From an uncultured bacterium (GTDB lineage Bacteria > Spirochaetota > Brevinematia > DTOW01), in contig CALFVP010000101.1 in assembly GCA_937928175.1 (NCBI GenBank), positions 1-10,069 on the forward strand: a DNA stretch of 10,069 nt. The letters are read 5' to 3'. Positions 1 through 7,009 of this stretch are shown here, one piece after another (the stretch's first letter is position 1; the number at the start of each line of letters is the position of its first letter). Position numbers and translations under genes: made by a program. The notes beneath the pieces were generated by a model. That model did no database searches, was not told the DNA's origin, and worked only from the letters and a program-made list of their open reading frames with translations.

Positions 1-1
1 T

Positions 2-571
2 GCTCTTATTATTGTTTTACCTGTAATAGGTATTTTTTCTATTCTTATTGTTATGGAATCTCCTGGTTGGCCTATATACAAATCCAGAAGGGTTAGGGAA
101 GGAGGAAAGGAATTTTACTGTTTTAAACTTAGGAGTATGTATTCTGATGCAGAAAAACGATTGAAGGAGATCTTAGAAAAAGATCCTTCTAAAAGAGAAG
201 AATGGGAAAAATATAGGAAAATTAAGGATGATCCTCGTATAACGAGGATAGGTAAAATTATAAGAAAATTTAGTATAGATGAGCTTCCACAGTTTTTAAA
301 CGTTTTGAAAGGAGATATGAGTGTTGTTGGTCCTAGAGCTATAACTAAAGAAGAAGTAGAGAAGTACTATAAGGAAGAAGGTAAATTTTACTATTTTTCT
401 GTTAAACCTGGAATTACTGGATTGTGGCAAATTTCCGGTAGAAATGATATGGATTACGATTTTAGAGTTAGGACTGATATATGGTACGTTGAAAATTGGT
501 CTTTTTGGCTTGATATTGTTATAATCTTGAAAACAATACCTGCTGTTGTAAAAAGTGAAGGAGCGTATTGA
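2..571 (+). CDS. Undecaprenyl-phosphate sugar phosphotransferase, WbaP/WcaJ type (5' partial)
   Basis: The reading frame is open back to the left edge, so the ATG at 53 is internal. Residues before it (ALIIVLPVIGIFSILIV) are a membrane-helix end, followed by a SPGWPIYKSRRVREGGKEF segment, the usual SPGP-x-f-x-Q-x-RvG entry to the bacterial sugar transferase domain (Pfam Bac_transf). Downstream come KLRSM, the catalytic-type Asp-Glu dyad in SIDELPQ, VLKGDMSVVGPR, KPGITGLWQISGRN, and a C-terminus YVENWSFWLDI...GAY, which is typical of the long WbaP/WcaJ enzymes rather than short PglC forms. The family transfers a sugar-1-phosphate from a nucleotide sugar to undecaprenyl phosphate at the inner membrane, starting O-antigen or exopolysaccharide repeat synthesis. 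The donor sugar cannot be read from sequence. The N-terminal half, if present, lies outside the window. The next gene, ribBA, has its own promoter, and no clear terminator hairpin is seen between them. Confidence 0.93.
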   Translation, partial: ALIIVLPVIGIFSILIVMESPGWPIYKSRRVREGGKEFYCFKLRSMYSDAEKRLKEILEKDPSKREEWEKYRKIKDDPRITRIGKIIRKFSIDELPQFLNVLKGDMSVVGPRAITKEEVEKYYKEEGKFYYFSVKPGITGLWQISGRNDMDYDFRVRTDIWYVENWSFWLDIVIILKTIPAVVKSEGAY

Positions 572-614
572 AAGATTCTGTTAAGATGTCTAATTTTTTC
601 AATGTTTTTTTATT

Positions 615-643
615 TTGACAATTTTTTTTGATTTTTATATATT
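615..643 (+). promoter_or_regulatory. Sigma-70-type promoter of ribBA
   Basis: TTGACA at 615-620 is a perfect -35 box. After a 17-bp spacer, TATATT at 638-643 matches the -10 consensus in 5 of 6 positions. The predicted transcript start near 650 gives a leader of about 13 nt that contains only the ribosome binding site (AGGTGG, 653-658). This leaves no room for an FMN riboswitch or an attenuator upstream of the gene. Confidence 0.75.
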
Positions 644-662
644 TATTTTTGTAGGTGGTGTT

Positions 663-1862
663 ATGTTTAACTCGGTTGAAGAGGTTATTTCTGATTTGAG
701 GAATGGCAAACTTGTTATAGTTGTTGATAGTGAAGATAGGGAGAATGAAGGTGATTTGGTTGGTGCAGGACAGTTTGCTACTCCTGAGATGATAAACTTT
801 ATGATGAAATACGGTAGGGGACTTATATGTGTTCCTATGGACTATAGGTTAACTGAAAAACTTAATTTATACCTTATGACAGAAGATAATTCTGACAATT
901 TTTCAACTTGGTTTACTATATCTGTTGATGCTAAAGATGGTACTACTACTGGTATATCTGCTTACGATAGAAGTGTAACTATAAGAAAACTAGCATCCAT
1001 TGATGCAAAACCTGAAGATTTTAGGAGACCTGGACATGTTTTTCCTTTAAGGGCTAGGAAAGGAGGAGTTTTGGTAAGAGCTGGACATACTGAAGCAACA
1101 GTCGATCTATTAAAAATTGCGGGTATCTATCCAGTTGGTGTCATATGTGAAATAGCGGATGATGATGGAAATATGGCGAGGTTACCTAAGCTTATTGAGT
1201 TTGCAAAAAAGTTTGATCTTAAGATAATTTCAATAGAGCAAATTGTAAATTACGTTTGGAAAAATGAAAAGGTCGTTCAAAGGGTAGAAGATGCTTTTTT
1301 ACCAACAAAACACGGTGAATTTAGAATTATAGGTTATAGGGAAATTTACAGTAATAAAGAACACATAGCTATTGTTAAGGGTGATGTGAGTGGTAAAGAA
1401 AACGTACTTGTAAGAATTCATTCTGAATGTTTTACTGGGGATATTCTTGGATCTCTTAGGTGTGATTGTGGTAACCAGCTTGAGTATGCACTTAAAAAAA
1501 TAGAAGAAGAAAAAGAAGGAATTCTTATATATCTTAGACAAGAAGGTAGAAATATAGGACTTCTTAATAAAATAAAAGCTTATAAACTTCAGGATAAAGG
1601 GTTTGATACTGTTGAGGCAAATAAAAAACTTGGATTTCCGGATGATGCTAGAGATTATGGAGTTGCTTATCAAATACTTAAAGACTTGGATGTAAAAAGT
1701 ATTAGAATAATGACGAATAACCCCAAAAAAATACAAAAACTCCTAAACTATGGAATTAAAGTTTCTGAAAGGATACCAATAGTAGTTGGGATCAATAAGT
1801 ACAACAAAAAATACTTAGAAACTAAATCAAAAAAAATGGGACATCTCATTGACCTGTTTTAG
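663..1862 (+). CDS. ribBA: Bifunctional 3,4-dihydroxy-2-butanone-4-phosphate synthase / GTP cyclohydrolase II
   Basis: This is a 399-residue protein of normal RibBA length, providing both entry reactions of riboflavin synthesis in the cytoplasm. Residues 1-200 are the RibB domain: DSEDRENEGDL (22-32, acidic metal/substrate loop), DGTTTGISAYDR (92-103), RRPGHVFPLRA (121-131) and GHTEA (141-145). Residues 205-399 are the GTP cyclohydrolase II domain: zinc ligands C256, C267 and C269 in C-x10-C-x-C spacing, LRQEGRNIGL (291-300), DTVEAN, and DDARDYG (327-333). All key residues look intact. I chose the ATG at 663 because AGGTGG lies 4 nt upstream; a longer frame from TTG at 615 would begin on the -35 box of the promoter. 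The 3' end overlaps the convergent gene by 17 bp. No riboflavin neighbours (ribD, ribE, ribH) are in the window. Confidence 0.97.
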   Translation: MFNSVEEVISDLRNGKLVIVVDSEDRENEGDLVGAGQFATPEMINFMMKYGRGLICVPMDYRLTEKLNLYLMTEDNSDNFSTWFTISVDAKDGTTTGISAYDRSVTIRKLASIDAKPEDFRRPGHVFPLRARKGGVLVRAGHTEATVDLLKIAGIYPVGVICEIADDDGNMARLPKLIEFAKKFDLKIISIEQIVNYVWKNEKVVQRVEDAFLPTKHGEFRIIGYREIYSNKEHIAIVKGDVSGKENVLVRIHSECFTGDILGSLRCDCGNQLEYALKKIEEEKEGILIYLRQEGRNIGLLNKIKAYKLQDKGFDTVEANKKLGFPDDARDYGVAYQILKDLDVKSIRIMTNNPKKIQKLLNYGIKVSERIPIVVGINKYNKKYLETKSKKMGHLIDLF

Positions 1863-3276
1863 TATCGTTTAGCAGTATTTCATTCATTATCTGATTGAGA
1901 ATTTCTGATATCTCTTCAATAATTTTTATATCCTTTTTGTATTCCTCTTGAGAGTATACTATTACTCTTTTGTCTGAGAATTTCTTTCTTATTTCTATGT
2001 ATTTATTTATCATAGATATTCTTTCTTCGATTGTATCGATCGTTTTTGAGAGTTTTGCCATCTTGACTTTTATTTTTTTCAGTTCTTCTATATCTTTTGT
2101 ATCCTTTTGTTCTTTATTTTGTTGAAGTAAGTTAGTTATTTTGTCAAAGGTTTTTTCTATACTTATACTTAGGTTTTCCAACTTCTCTTCTATTTCTGAT
2201 ATTCTTTTTAACATTTTTTCGTTTTCTATGAATTGTGAATCAAATTTCAAGTTTGTTAGTGTTACTATATTTGTTCTTAATATTTCGTTAGTTGATCTAA
2301 TTTCTTGTGTTATGGCTGTTTGATATTGGTTTGTTAGTACTATTACATTTGTAACAAAAACAATGTTTTGTTGAGGTGCTGTAGGTAATGCTTCTTGAGG
2401 TGTTTTTTCCAGTTCTGCTACTTCTTCTTTTGGTTTTATTTCTAGAATTTTTGGTAAGTATGGGTTTGCAGAGAGTATTATACTTATGTTTTCTTTTGTT
2501 TTTGGGTTTAGGGTTATGTTTTCAAAAAATATTGCTACTGCACAATCTTCACCGCTAGTTTCTGAGAATCTATAATTTAGAAAAGGAGATGGTTTTAAAT
2601 CCCAGTTTACCGTATTTAGTTTTCTCCAATTTGAAAATATTATTTTGCTTGGCGTTTTATTCCAGTATATGTATAAGTTATTTACTCCGTTTATGTCAGA
2701 TGAAGATACTATGTAAGATATCATATTGTTTTGATCTATCGCTAATTCGTAATCTATAGATGTTTTACCATCTAAATAAAATTTAGGTTTTGGTTCATTT
2801 TCTCCAAAAACTGTATCCAGTAAGTATCTTATACCTACATTTCTCGGAAAATTCGTTAGATTTGCAATTTCAACTTCTATTTCTAAAGCATCTTCTTCTT
2901 GAGAATACGAGTTCGGAATAAACTTAGATGTTAATTTTATACCTATTCCTTGGATATTCACTTCAAGTGATAAATTTCCATCTTTGGTTACTGTTGGACT
3001 ATTTATTATGTTACCTTCATTTAAGGTATACGACACTTTATCGATCATCAAGGTTACGTATGATGTTGGTGGTACGTTAAAAAAAAGTAACTCTTTTGAG
3101 AATTCTTTTGAAGGTATTAGTTCTCTTTGTAGTGTAAACCTGTAGTTAATATCATCGAAAAGTAAGTTTAAATTTTTGTTTTTAAATTCAATTATGCTTG
3201 CTTTTGATTGGTCTACTAGAATGAGTGTTAAAATTAATAATATTAATTTGTTGCATAATTTTTTTTTAAGTTTCAT
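1846..3276 (-). CDS. Exported protein with N-terminal beta domain, Thr-Asn tract and C-terminal coiled coil (function unknown)
   Basis: This is a 476-residue protein that I cannot assign to a named family. A signal peptide is clear: basic start (MKLKKK), hydrophobic core to about residue 20, and a likely cleavage after SKA (26). There is no lipobox cysteine. Residues 27-275 look like a beta-rich module with GIRYLLDT (148-155), SNWRKL...W (215-225) and DCAVAIFF (244-251). This order recalls a loosely conserved module of exported proteins I have seen with GxRxLLDT and DsAVaxyW signatures, but I cannot name it. A Pro/Glu linker (about 279-304) leads to a region with TN dipeptides at 309, 315, 329, 335 and 341, then a Lys/Glu coiled coil (about 345-475). 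It is last in the operon. Its start overlaps the TPR gene stop as ATGA, with an AGAGGA ribosome site inside that gene. The role is probably structural or scaffolding in the envelope; that is inference. Confidence 0.85.
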   Translation of the reverse strand: MKLKKKLCNKLILLILTLILVDQSKASIIEFKNKNLNLLFDDINYRFTLQRELIPSKEFSKELLFFNVPPTSYVTLMIDKVSYTLNEGNIINSPTVTKDGNLSLEVNIQGIGIKLTSKFIPNSYSQEEDALEIEVEIANLTNFPRNVGIRYLLDTVFGENEPKPKFYLDGKTSIDYELAIDQNNMISYIVSSSDINGVNNLYIYWNKTPSKIIFSNWRKLNTVNWDLKPSPFLNYRFSETSGEDCAVAIFFENITLNPKTKENISIILSANPYLPKILEIKPKEEVAELEKTPQEALPTAPQQNIVFVTNVIVLTNQYQTAITQEIRSTNEILRTNIVTLTNLKFDSQFIENEKMLKRISEIEEKLENLSISIEKTFDKITNLLQQNKEQKDTKDIEELKKIKVKMAKLSKTIDTIEERISMINKYIEIRKKFSDKRVIVYSQEEYKKDIKIIEEISEILNQIMNEILLNDTKTGQ

Positions 3277-4049
3277 CGTTTTTCCTCTTCTTTCTTTTTA
3301 AGAATTTCTTTTATCATTAAAGCTTTCTCGTTTAGTTTTAGTAATCTATTCTTTATATCAGAAAGTCTATTAAGTTCTTCCAATTCTTCTTCTTTATTTT
3401 TGATTTCTTCTACTTTTTCTTTAACTTTTATTAGATTGCTTAAGTTTTCATCAATTTGAATGTTTGTTATTTCTTCTTTTTCTTCTTTAGGTAGGTTAGT
3501 TATTGATATAATATTTGTTATGTAGTTTGTTACGTAGTTTGTTATTACTTTTTCATTTGTTATTGTTTGGTTTGTTATTTCCTTTTTGGTTATTTGTTTG
3601 TTGTTGGGTAGTTTAGTTTCTTTGGTAGTTTTTTGCTTTATAACTTTTTCTTGAGGGCTTGAATATTTTTTTAATTCTGAAAATATTTTCTCGTATTTTT
3701 CTGTGTTACCTTCATCGTAGTATATTATTCCTAGCAATTTCATAGAGTTTATCCAAACTTCGCTACCTTTTGTACTACTTTTTACGCTTGCTATTAGAAA
3801 TTTTTTTGCTTTTTCGTTTTCTTCCATGTCGTAGTATATGTAGCCCAAGTACATCGTTGCTTTTGGTATTAATTTTGATTCTGGGTAATCGTAAAATATT
3901 CTCTCAAAGTTTTTTATTGCTTCTTGGTAATCTCCTTTGTTGTAAGCGTTTAATCCTAAGTTAAATATTACTGTGTCTACGTTTGAATAAATTTTAGGTG
4001 TAACGTTTAGTAGAATTAGTATTGCTAGTGTGATGGTTTTTATTTTCAT
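3273..4049 (-). CDS. Exported TPR protein with Thr-Asn repeat tract and coiled-coil tail
   Basis: This 258-residue protein starts with a signal peptide (MKIKTITLAILILLNV, cleavage near residue 22). Residues 25-130 form about three tetratricopeptide-like repeats, for example NLGLNAYNKGDYQEAIKNFE (30-49) and ATMYLGYIYYDMEENEKAKK (64-83). They resemble the periplasmic YbgF/CpoB and BamD type of TPR. Residues 155-196 carry TN dipeptides at 159, 164, 170, 174, 178, 184 and 195. The tail (about 197-258) is a charged coiled coil. TPRs bind protein partners; the next gene, translationally coupled through ATGA, carries similar TN tracts and a coiled coil and is the obvious candidate partner (inference). 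No Shine-Dalgarno sequence precedes the start; a TATAAT box lies 7-12 nt upstream instead. Its length, TN tract and missing Tol-Pal neighbours argue against calling it a true CpoB. Confidence 0.88.
   Translation of the reverse strand: MKIKTITLAILILLNVTPKIYSNVDTVIFNLGLNAYNKGDYQEAIKNFERIFYDYPESKLIPKATMYLGYIYYDMEENEKAKKFLIASVKSSTKGSEVWINSMKLLGIIYYDEGNTEKYEKIFSELKKYSSPQEKVIKQKTTKETKLPNNKQITKKEITNQTITNEKVITNYVTNYITNIISITNLPKEEKEEITNIQIDENLSNLIKVKEKVEEIKNKEEELEELNRLSDIKNRLLKLNEKALMIKEILKKKEEEKR
3514..3549 (-). repeat. 12-bp tandem repeat, three units, coding for V/I-T-N-Y/I
   Basis: Three adjacent 12-bp units on the + strand (tttgttatgtag, tttgttacgtag, tttgttattact) lie within the TPR gene. The first two differ at one base and the third has diverged in its last bases. 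On the - strand they encode VTNY, VTNY and ITNI. Further tttgtta copies with irregular spacing occur on both sides. The tract looks like expansion by slippage or unequal exchange that keeps the TN dipeptide in frame. Confidence 0.75.
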
Positions 4050-4055
4050 AGTAAT

Positions 4056-4061
4056 ATTATA
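4056..4061 (-). promoter_or_regulatory. Candidate -10 box giving a leaderless TPR transcript
   Basis: On the - strand a perfect TATAAT lies in the 31-bp gap between ruvC and the TPR gene, inside the palindrome ATATTATAATAT (4054-4065). If its last T is position -7, transcription would start at 4049, exactly on the A of the TPR ATG. The gene lacks a Shine-Dalgarno sequence, which fits a leaderless message. No good -35 box is seen at 17-18 bp, and TATAAT is common by chance in such AT-rich DNA, so this is tentative. Confidence 0.3.
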
Positions 4062-4080
4062 ATATCGTCTTTTTTAATTT

Positions 4081-4566
4081 TTATATTTTCGATTTTTTGG
4101 CTTTTATACTTCCTGCAATAGCTATTGCTATTGCATCTGAGCAATCATCTGGTTTTGGTATGGTATCTAGGTTTAGAATAATTTTGACTAAGTTTTGGAT
4201 TTGAATTTTTGGGTGTTTGCCTTTTGTACCTGTTATGTATTTTTTTACTTCGAGTGGTGTTATTGTTATTAGTTTTATTCCGTTTTTTAGTGTTTCTGCT
4301 TTTAGTATACCTATTATTTGTGCTACTTTTATAGCTGTTTTTACATTCTTGTTAAAGAAAACTTCTTCTATACATACTACATCAGGTTTGATTTCTGATA
4401 TTATCGATGATAATACGTTTAGGATGTTTAGAATTTTTTTATTGAAATCGGTTTGGTTAGAAGTTTCTATAGTACCTGCTTTTACTAGTTTAAATCCATT
4501 TTGGTTTTCCTCTACTATTCCAAATCCTAGTATTGAGTACCCAGGATCTATTCCTAGTGTTATCAT
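4081..4566 (-). CDS. ruvC: Crossover junction endodeoxyribonuclease RuvC
   Basis: This 161-residue protein is close to the usual family length (about 160-175). RuvC works as a homodimer with RuvAB and nicks Holliday junctions symmetrically during recombination and repair. The four acidic metal-binding residues of the RNase H-like fold are all present: D7 in LGIDPGY, E67 in IEEVFF, and D141 and D144 in PDDCSDAIAIAI. KNVKTAIKVAQIIGIL (74-89) and the ITPLEVKKYITGTKGKHPK stretch (102-120), which precedes the DNA-contacting region, are typical. The start overlaps the manC stop as ATGA and no clear Shine-Dalgarno sequence is visible, so translation probably depends on reinitiation after manC. ruvA and ruvB are not adjacent. 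The setting inside an operon with a sugar nucleotide enzyme and envelope proteins is unusual. Confidence 0.96.
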   Translation of the reverse strand: MITLGIDPGYSILGFGIVEENQNGFKLVKAGTIETSNQTDFNKKILNILNVLSSIISEIKPDVVCIEEVFFNKNVKTAIKVAQIIGILKAETLKNGIKLITITPLEVKKYITGTKGKHPKIQIQNLVKIILNLDTIPKPDDCSDAIAIAIAGSIKAKKSKI

Positions 4567-5642
4567 AAGTACTTTATGTATTTGTCTTGAGTTTTCATTA
4601 TTTTTACTAATTCTCTTATTGATTGATCTTTGGATTTATCTGCCACTAGAAGGTTATCTCCTTCTTTTATTATTATTACGTTACTAAGAGATGTTACTGC
4701 TATTATTCCTTCGTTTTCTCCTATTATAAGTGAGTCTTTTACGTTATAAGTTATTACGTTACCTTCTATTACGTTACCGTTATCATCTTTTTCGTTTAGT
4801 CTATGTACAGCTGACCATGAACCTATGTCATCCCATATAAAATCGCTTTTTATGCATAGTACTGATTTACTTTTTTCCATTACACCGTAATCTATTGAAA
4901 TACTTTCTATCTTTTCAAATTCTTCGAGTATTACCTCTTCTTCGTATTCTTTACCTATTGCTTCTTCAATGTTGGTTAGTGCTTCTCCAAGTTCTGGCAT
5001 ATGCTTGGATATTTCTTCTAAAATTGAAGATATTTTCCATATGAACATTCCGCTATTCCAGAAAAATTTACCACTTTTTAGGTATTCCAAAGCTTTTTCG
5101 TAGGTTGGTTTTTCTACAAACCTTTTTACCTCAAAAACATTTTTTCCAAAGAATGTATCTATTATGTTTCCTACTTCTATGTATCCGTATCCTGTGTCTG
5201 GTCTTGATGGTGTTATTCCTAGAGTTACGAGAGATAAGTATTTTTCTGCTGCATTGAATCCTGCATCAACTACGTTTAGAAATTTTTTTATATCGTCTAT
5301 ATAGTGATCCGATGGTGTTACAAACATTGTACAGTTTCCTAGGTGTTTTCTTATGTATATTGCAGCTAAACCTATTGCTGCTGCTGTATTTTTGGGTATT
5401 GGTTCTATTATTATGTTTTCTGGTTGTAAATCTGGTAACTGCTCTTCTACTAGTTCCACTAGGTCAGATGAAGTTACAACAAATATTTTACTGTTGTCTA
5501 CTATTTCCAATGCTCTTAGGTATGCGTACTGAATCATTGATTTATCACCTATCAAGTTTAAGAATTGTTTGGGATACGATTTTCTACTCTTTGGCCAAAA
5601 CCTTTCTCCTCTACCACCAGCCATTATTACAACACATCGCAT
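4563..5642 (-). CDS. manC: Mannose-1-phosphate guanylyltransferase (GDP-mannose pyrophosphorylase)
   Basis: This 359-residue cytoplasmic enzyme makes GDP-mannose from GTP and mannose-1-phosphate. The nucleotidyltransferase signature GGRGERFWPKSR is at 9-20 and the sugar-phosphate site lysine is in YPKQF (23-27). Then follow PIPKNTAAAIGLA (81-93), VTPSDHYI (108-115), TGYGYIE (150-156), FVEKPT (175-180), FFWNSGMFIWK (193-203), SIDYGVMEKS (249-258) and FIWDDIGSW (268-276). The length fits the short form: the C-terminal phosphomannose isomerase domain of longer ManC/AlgA proteins is absent. A ribosome site (GAGGT) overlaps the stop codon of the gene before it, 8 bp upstream. GDP-mannose could feed glycan synthesis with the sugar transferase at the left edge, but the two genes are 4 kb apart and on opposite strands, so that link is inference. 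Confidence 0.95.
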   Translation of the reverse strand: MRCVVIMAGGRGERFWPKSRKSYPKQFLNLIGDKSMIQYAYLRALEIVDNSKIFVVTSSDLVELVEEQLPDLQPENIIIEPIPKNTAAAIGLAAIYIRKHLGNCTMFVTPSDHYIDDIKKFLNVVDAGFNAAEKYLSLVTLGITPSRPDTGYGYIEVGNIIDTFFGKNVFEVKRFVEKPTYEKALEYLKSGKFFWNSGMFIWKISSILEEISKHMPELGEALTNIEEAIGKEYEEEVILEEFEKIESISIDYGVMEKSKSVLCIKSDFIWDDIGSWSAVHRLNEKDDNGNVIEGNVITYNVKDSLIIGENEGIIAVTSLSNVIIIKEGDNLLVADKSKDQSIRELVKIMKTQDKYIKYL

Positions 5643-5650
5643 AAACTACC

Positions 5651-6625
5651 TCACTTGTTAATTTTAAGAAACCTTTCATAATTAGAATCAAATAAATTTT
5701 TTGTACTTTCGTAATCTACTGTGAAAACTAAATCTCTTTGTAGATCGTAACAGTAAAAGTTAGTTAGTATATTTGTAATAATCATTAATTTAAATTCACC
5801 TTTGTTATTGAATAGTCTTAAGTACGATATTGGATTATTGGTCTTTTCTATTATCGTTTTGTACATTTTCTGATCTTTATCTATAAACGATTGTATTGAT
5901 ATACTCCTTAAATCTTTTAAGAATTCTGTTTCCAAAAACGTACTATCAACCTCTTTTTCAAATGGAATTACTGAAAACCAGGTTTTGTTTTTGTTTGTGA
6001 ATATGATTAGATTACCACTGATTGGTTTATATTCTATTCCTGTTACGTTTGTCCATTCGTATGTAAAGATATTTCTATCTCTCATTTCATGCGGGTATTT
6101 TAGTATGTTGTCTATCTTATAAGCGTATACCAAATACACAATGTTTGTGTTGTTGTTTAAGATTATGTAATAGTAATCCTTTGTAGGTGTTAAATCCCCG
6201 ACTGTTATTTTATTTGTTTTCCCTTGGGTATCGAATACTATTTCTGCGTTGGGTTTGCTAAAACCAAAAGTACCTAAATCTTCCACTATTTCTTTCAATT
6301 CTATTGCTCCTAAGTTTTCAATGTCTCCTATTATGTTTGCTACAAAGTTCCCTAACTTTGGTTCTACTCTATCTATTATATTTGAAAATGATACGTACCA
6401 ATTTTCATTACTTTTGAACAAAGTGTAATTGTATTCTTTTGTTCTTTGGTAATAATCTCTGAAGTATATTGATAAAAACGAAATATCTTTGTAGGAAAAA
6501 TTACCTATTAGTAAATCTTGTTTTTTAAAAAACTTTACCTCTCCTTTCTCTGATATTAAGAAGAAAAATACTAAAATAAAAAATATAAGGAGTAGGGAAA
6601 GAATAACAATTGTCTTTCCCTTCAT
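5651..6625 (-). CDS. Membrane-anchored DUF4340-like protein
   Basis: This is a 324-residue protein with a single N-terminal membrane helix (about residues 5-24) after a short basic start. The helix is more likely an uncleaved anchor than a cleaved signal, leaving most of the chain outside the cytoplasm. Residues 70-200 follow the DUF4340 pattern as I recall it: a W-x-V strand (76-78), a D-R-V-x-x helix (85-105), LGTFGFSKPNAEIVF (117-131), a TVGDLTP turn (141-147), YYYIILNNNTNIVYLV (151-166) and a MRDRNIF (181-187) turn. DUF4340 proteins often sit beside GldG-like ABC transporters, but no such gene is visible here, so the role stays unknown. The AGAGGA ribosome site lies within the last codons of rpsM (S-R-G), 6 bp upstream of the start region, indicating tight coupling to ribosomal protein expression. 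Confidence 0.78.
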   Translation of the reverse strand: MKGKTIVILSLLLIFFILVFFFLISEKGEVKFFKKQDLLIGNFSYKDISFLSIYFRDYYQRTKEYNYTLFKSNENWYVSFSNIIDRVEPKLGNFVANIIGDIENLGAIELKEIVEDLGTFGFSKPNAEIVFDTQGKTNKITVGDLTPTKDYYYIILNNNTNIVYLVYAYKIDNILKYPHEMRDRNIFTYEWTNVTGIEYKPISGNLIIFTNKNKTWFSVIPFEKEVDSTFLETEFLKDLRSISIQSFIDKDQKMYKTIIEKTNNPISYLRLFNNKGEFKLMIITNILTNFYCYDLQRDLVFTVDYESTKNLFDSNYERFLKINK

Positions 6626-6631
6626 ATTTTT

Positions 6632-7009
6632 TTATCCTCTACTTTTTTGTTTTTTACCAAGTCTGTGTAATCTTGGTCCTTTTCTTGTTCTTGCGTTTGT
6701 CCTTGTTCTTTGTCCTCTAACTGGTAATCCTTTTTTGTGTCTTATTCCTCTGTAACAACCTATATCTATTAATCTTTTTATATTAAGCTTTATTTCTGTT
6801 CTAAGGTCTCCTTCAACTTTGTAGTTTTTTTCAATTTCATTTTTGAGTTTATTGAATTCTTCTTCTGTAAGTTCGGAGACTTTTTTATTTGGATCAATTT
6901 TAAGTTTTTTGGGTATACTGTAAGCTAGAGATTTACCTATACCAAAGATGTATCTCAGAGCAACTAATAATCTTTTGTTAGGTAATTCTACTCCTGCTAT
7001 ACGTGCCAT
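6632..7009 (-). CDS. rpsM: 30S ribosomal protein S13
   Basis: This 125-residue protein is of normal S13 length. S13 sits in the head of the small subunit and contacts the P-site tRNA and the large subunit. MARIAGVELPNKR (1-13), the helix-turn segment YIFGIGKS (20-27), GDLRTEIKLNIKRLIDIGCYRGIRHKKGLPVRGQR and TRTNARTRKGPR near the C-terminus are classic S13 motifs; the basic tail KKQKSRG closes it. The strong ribosome site AAGGAGGT (7018-7025) lies inside the coding end of rpmJ, which overlaps rpsM by 13 bp. rpmJ upstream is the usual arrangement, but rpsK, which normally follows rpsM, is absent: a DUF4340-like gene follows after 6 bp. Confidence 0.98.
   Translation of the reverse strand: MARIAGVELPNKRLLVALRYIFGIGKSLAYSIPKKLKIDPNKKVSELTEEEFNKLKNEIEKNYKVEGDLRTEIKLNIKRLIDIGCYRGIRHKKGLPVRGQRTRTNARTRKGPRLHRLGKKQKSRG

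Noticed and set aside
572..614. Terminator after the sugar transferase gene
   Set aside because: T-runs are present, but I find no convincing GC-containing hairpin before them.
615..662. Sixteen-residue N-terminal extension of RibBA from TTG at 615
   Set aside because: The TTG is the first half of a TTGACA -35 box with a matched -10 at 638-643, and the ATG at 663 has its own AGGTGG ribosome site. The extension is also unlike RibBA N-termini.
1299..1736. Minus-strand 145-codon frame inside ribBA
   Set aside because: It is Phe/Ile/Tyr-rich without domain features and lies opposite the well conserved GTP cyclohydrolase II region; it is an antisense shadow of AT-rich DNA.
4217..4687. Plus-strand 156-codon hydrophobic frame across ruvC and manC
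   Set aside because: It lies opposite two well conserved enzymes. The hydrophobicity follows from the complement of Lys/Glu/Asn codons, and it crosses the gene boundary with no ribosome site.
5312..5644. Plus-strand 110-codon Leu-rich frame opposite the manC N-terminus
   Set aside because: It is the antisense of the nucleotidyltransferase signature region; its composition is that of a shadow frame and no family resemblance is seen.
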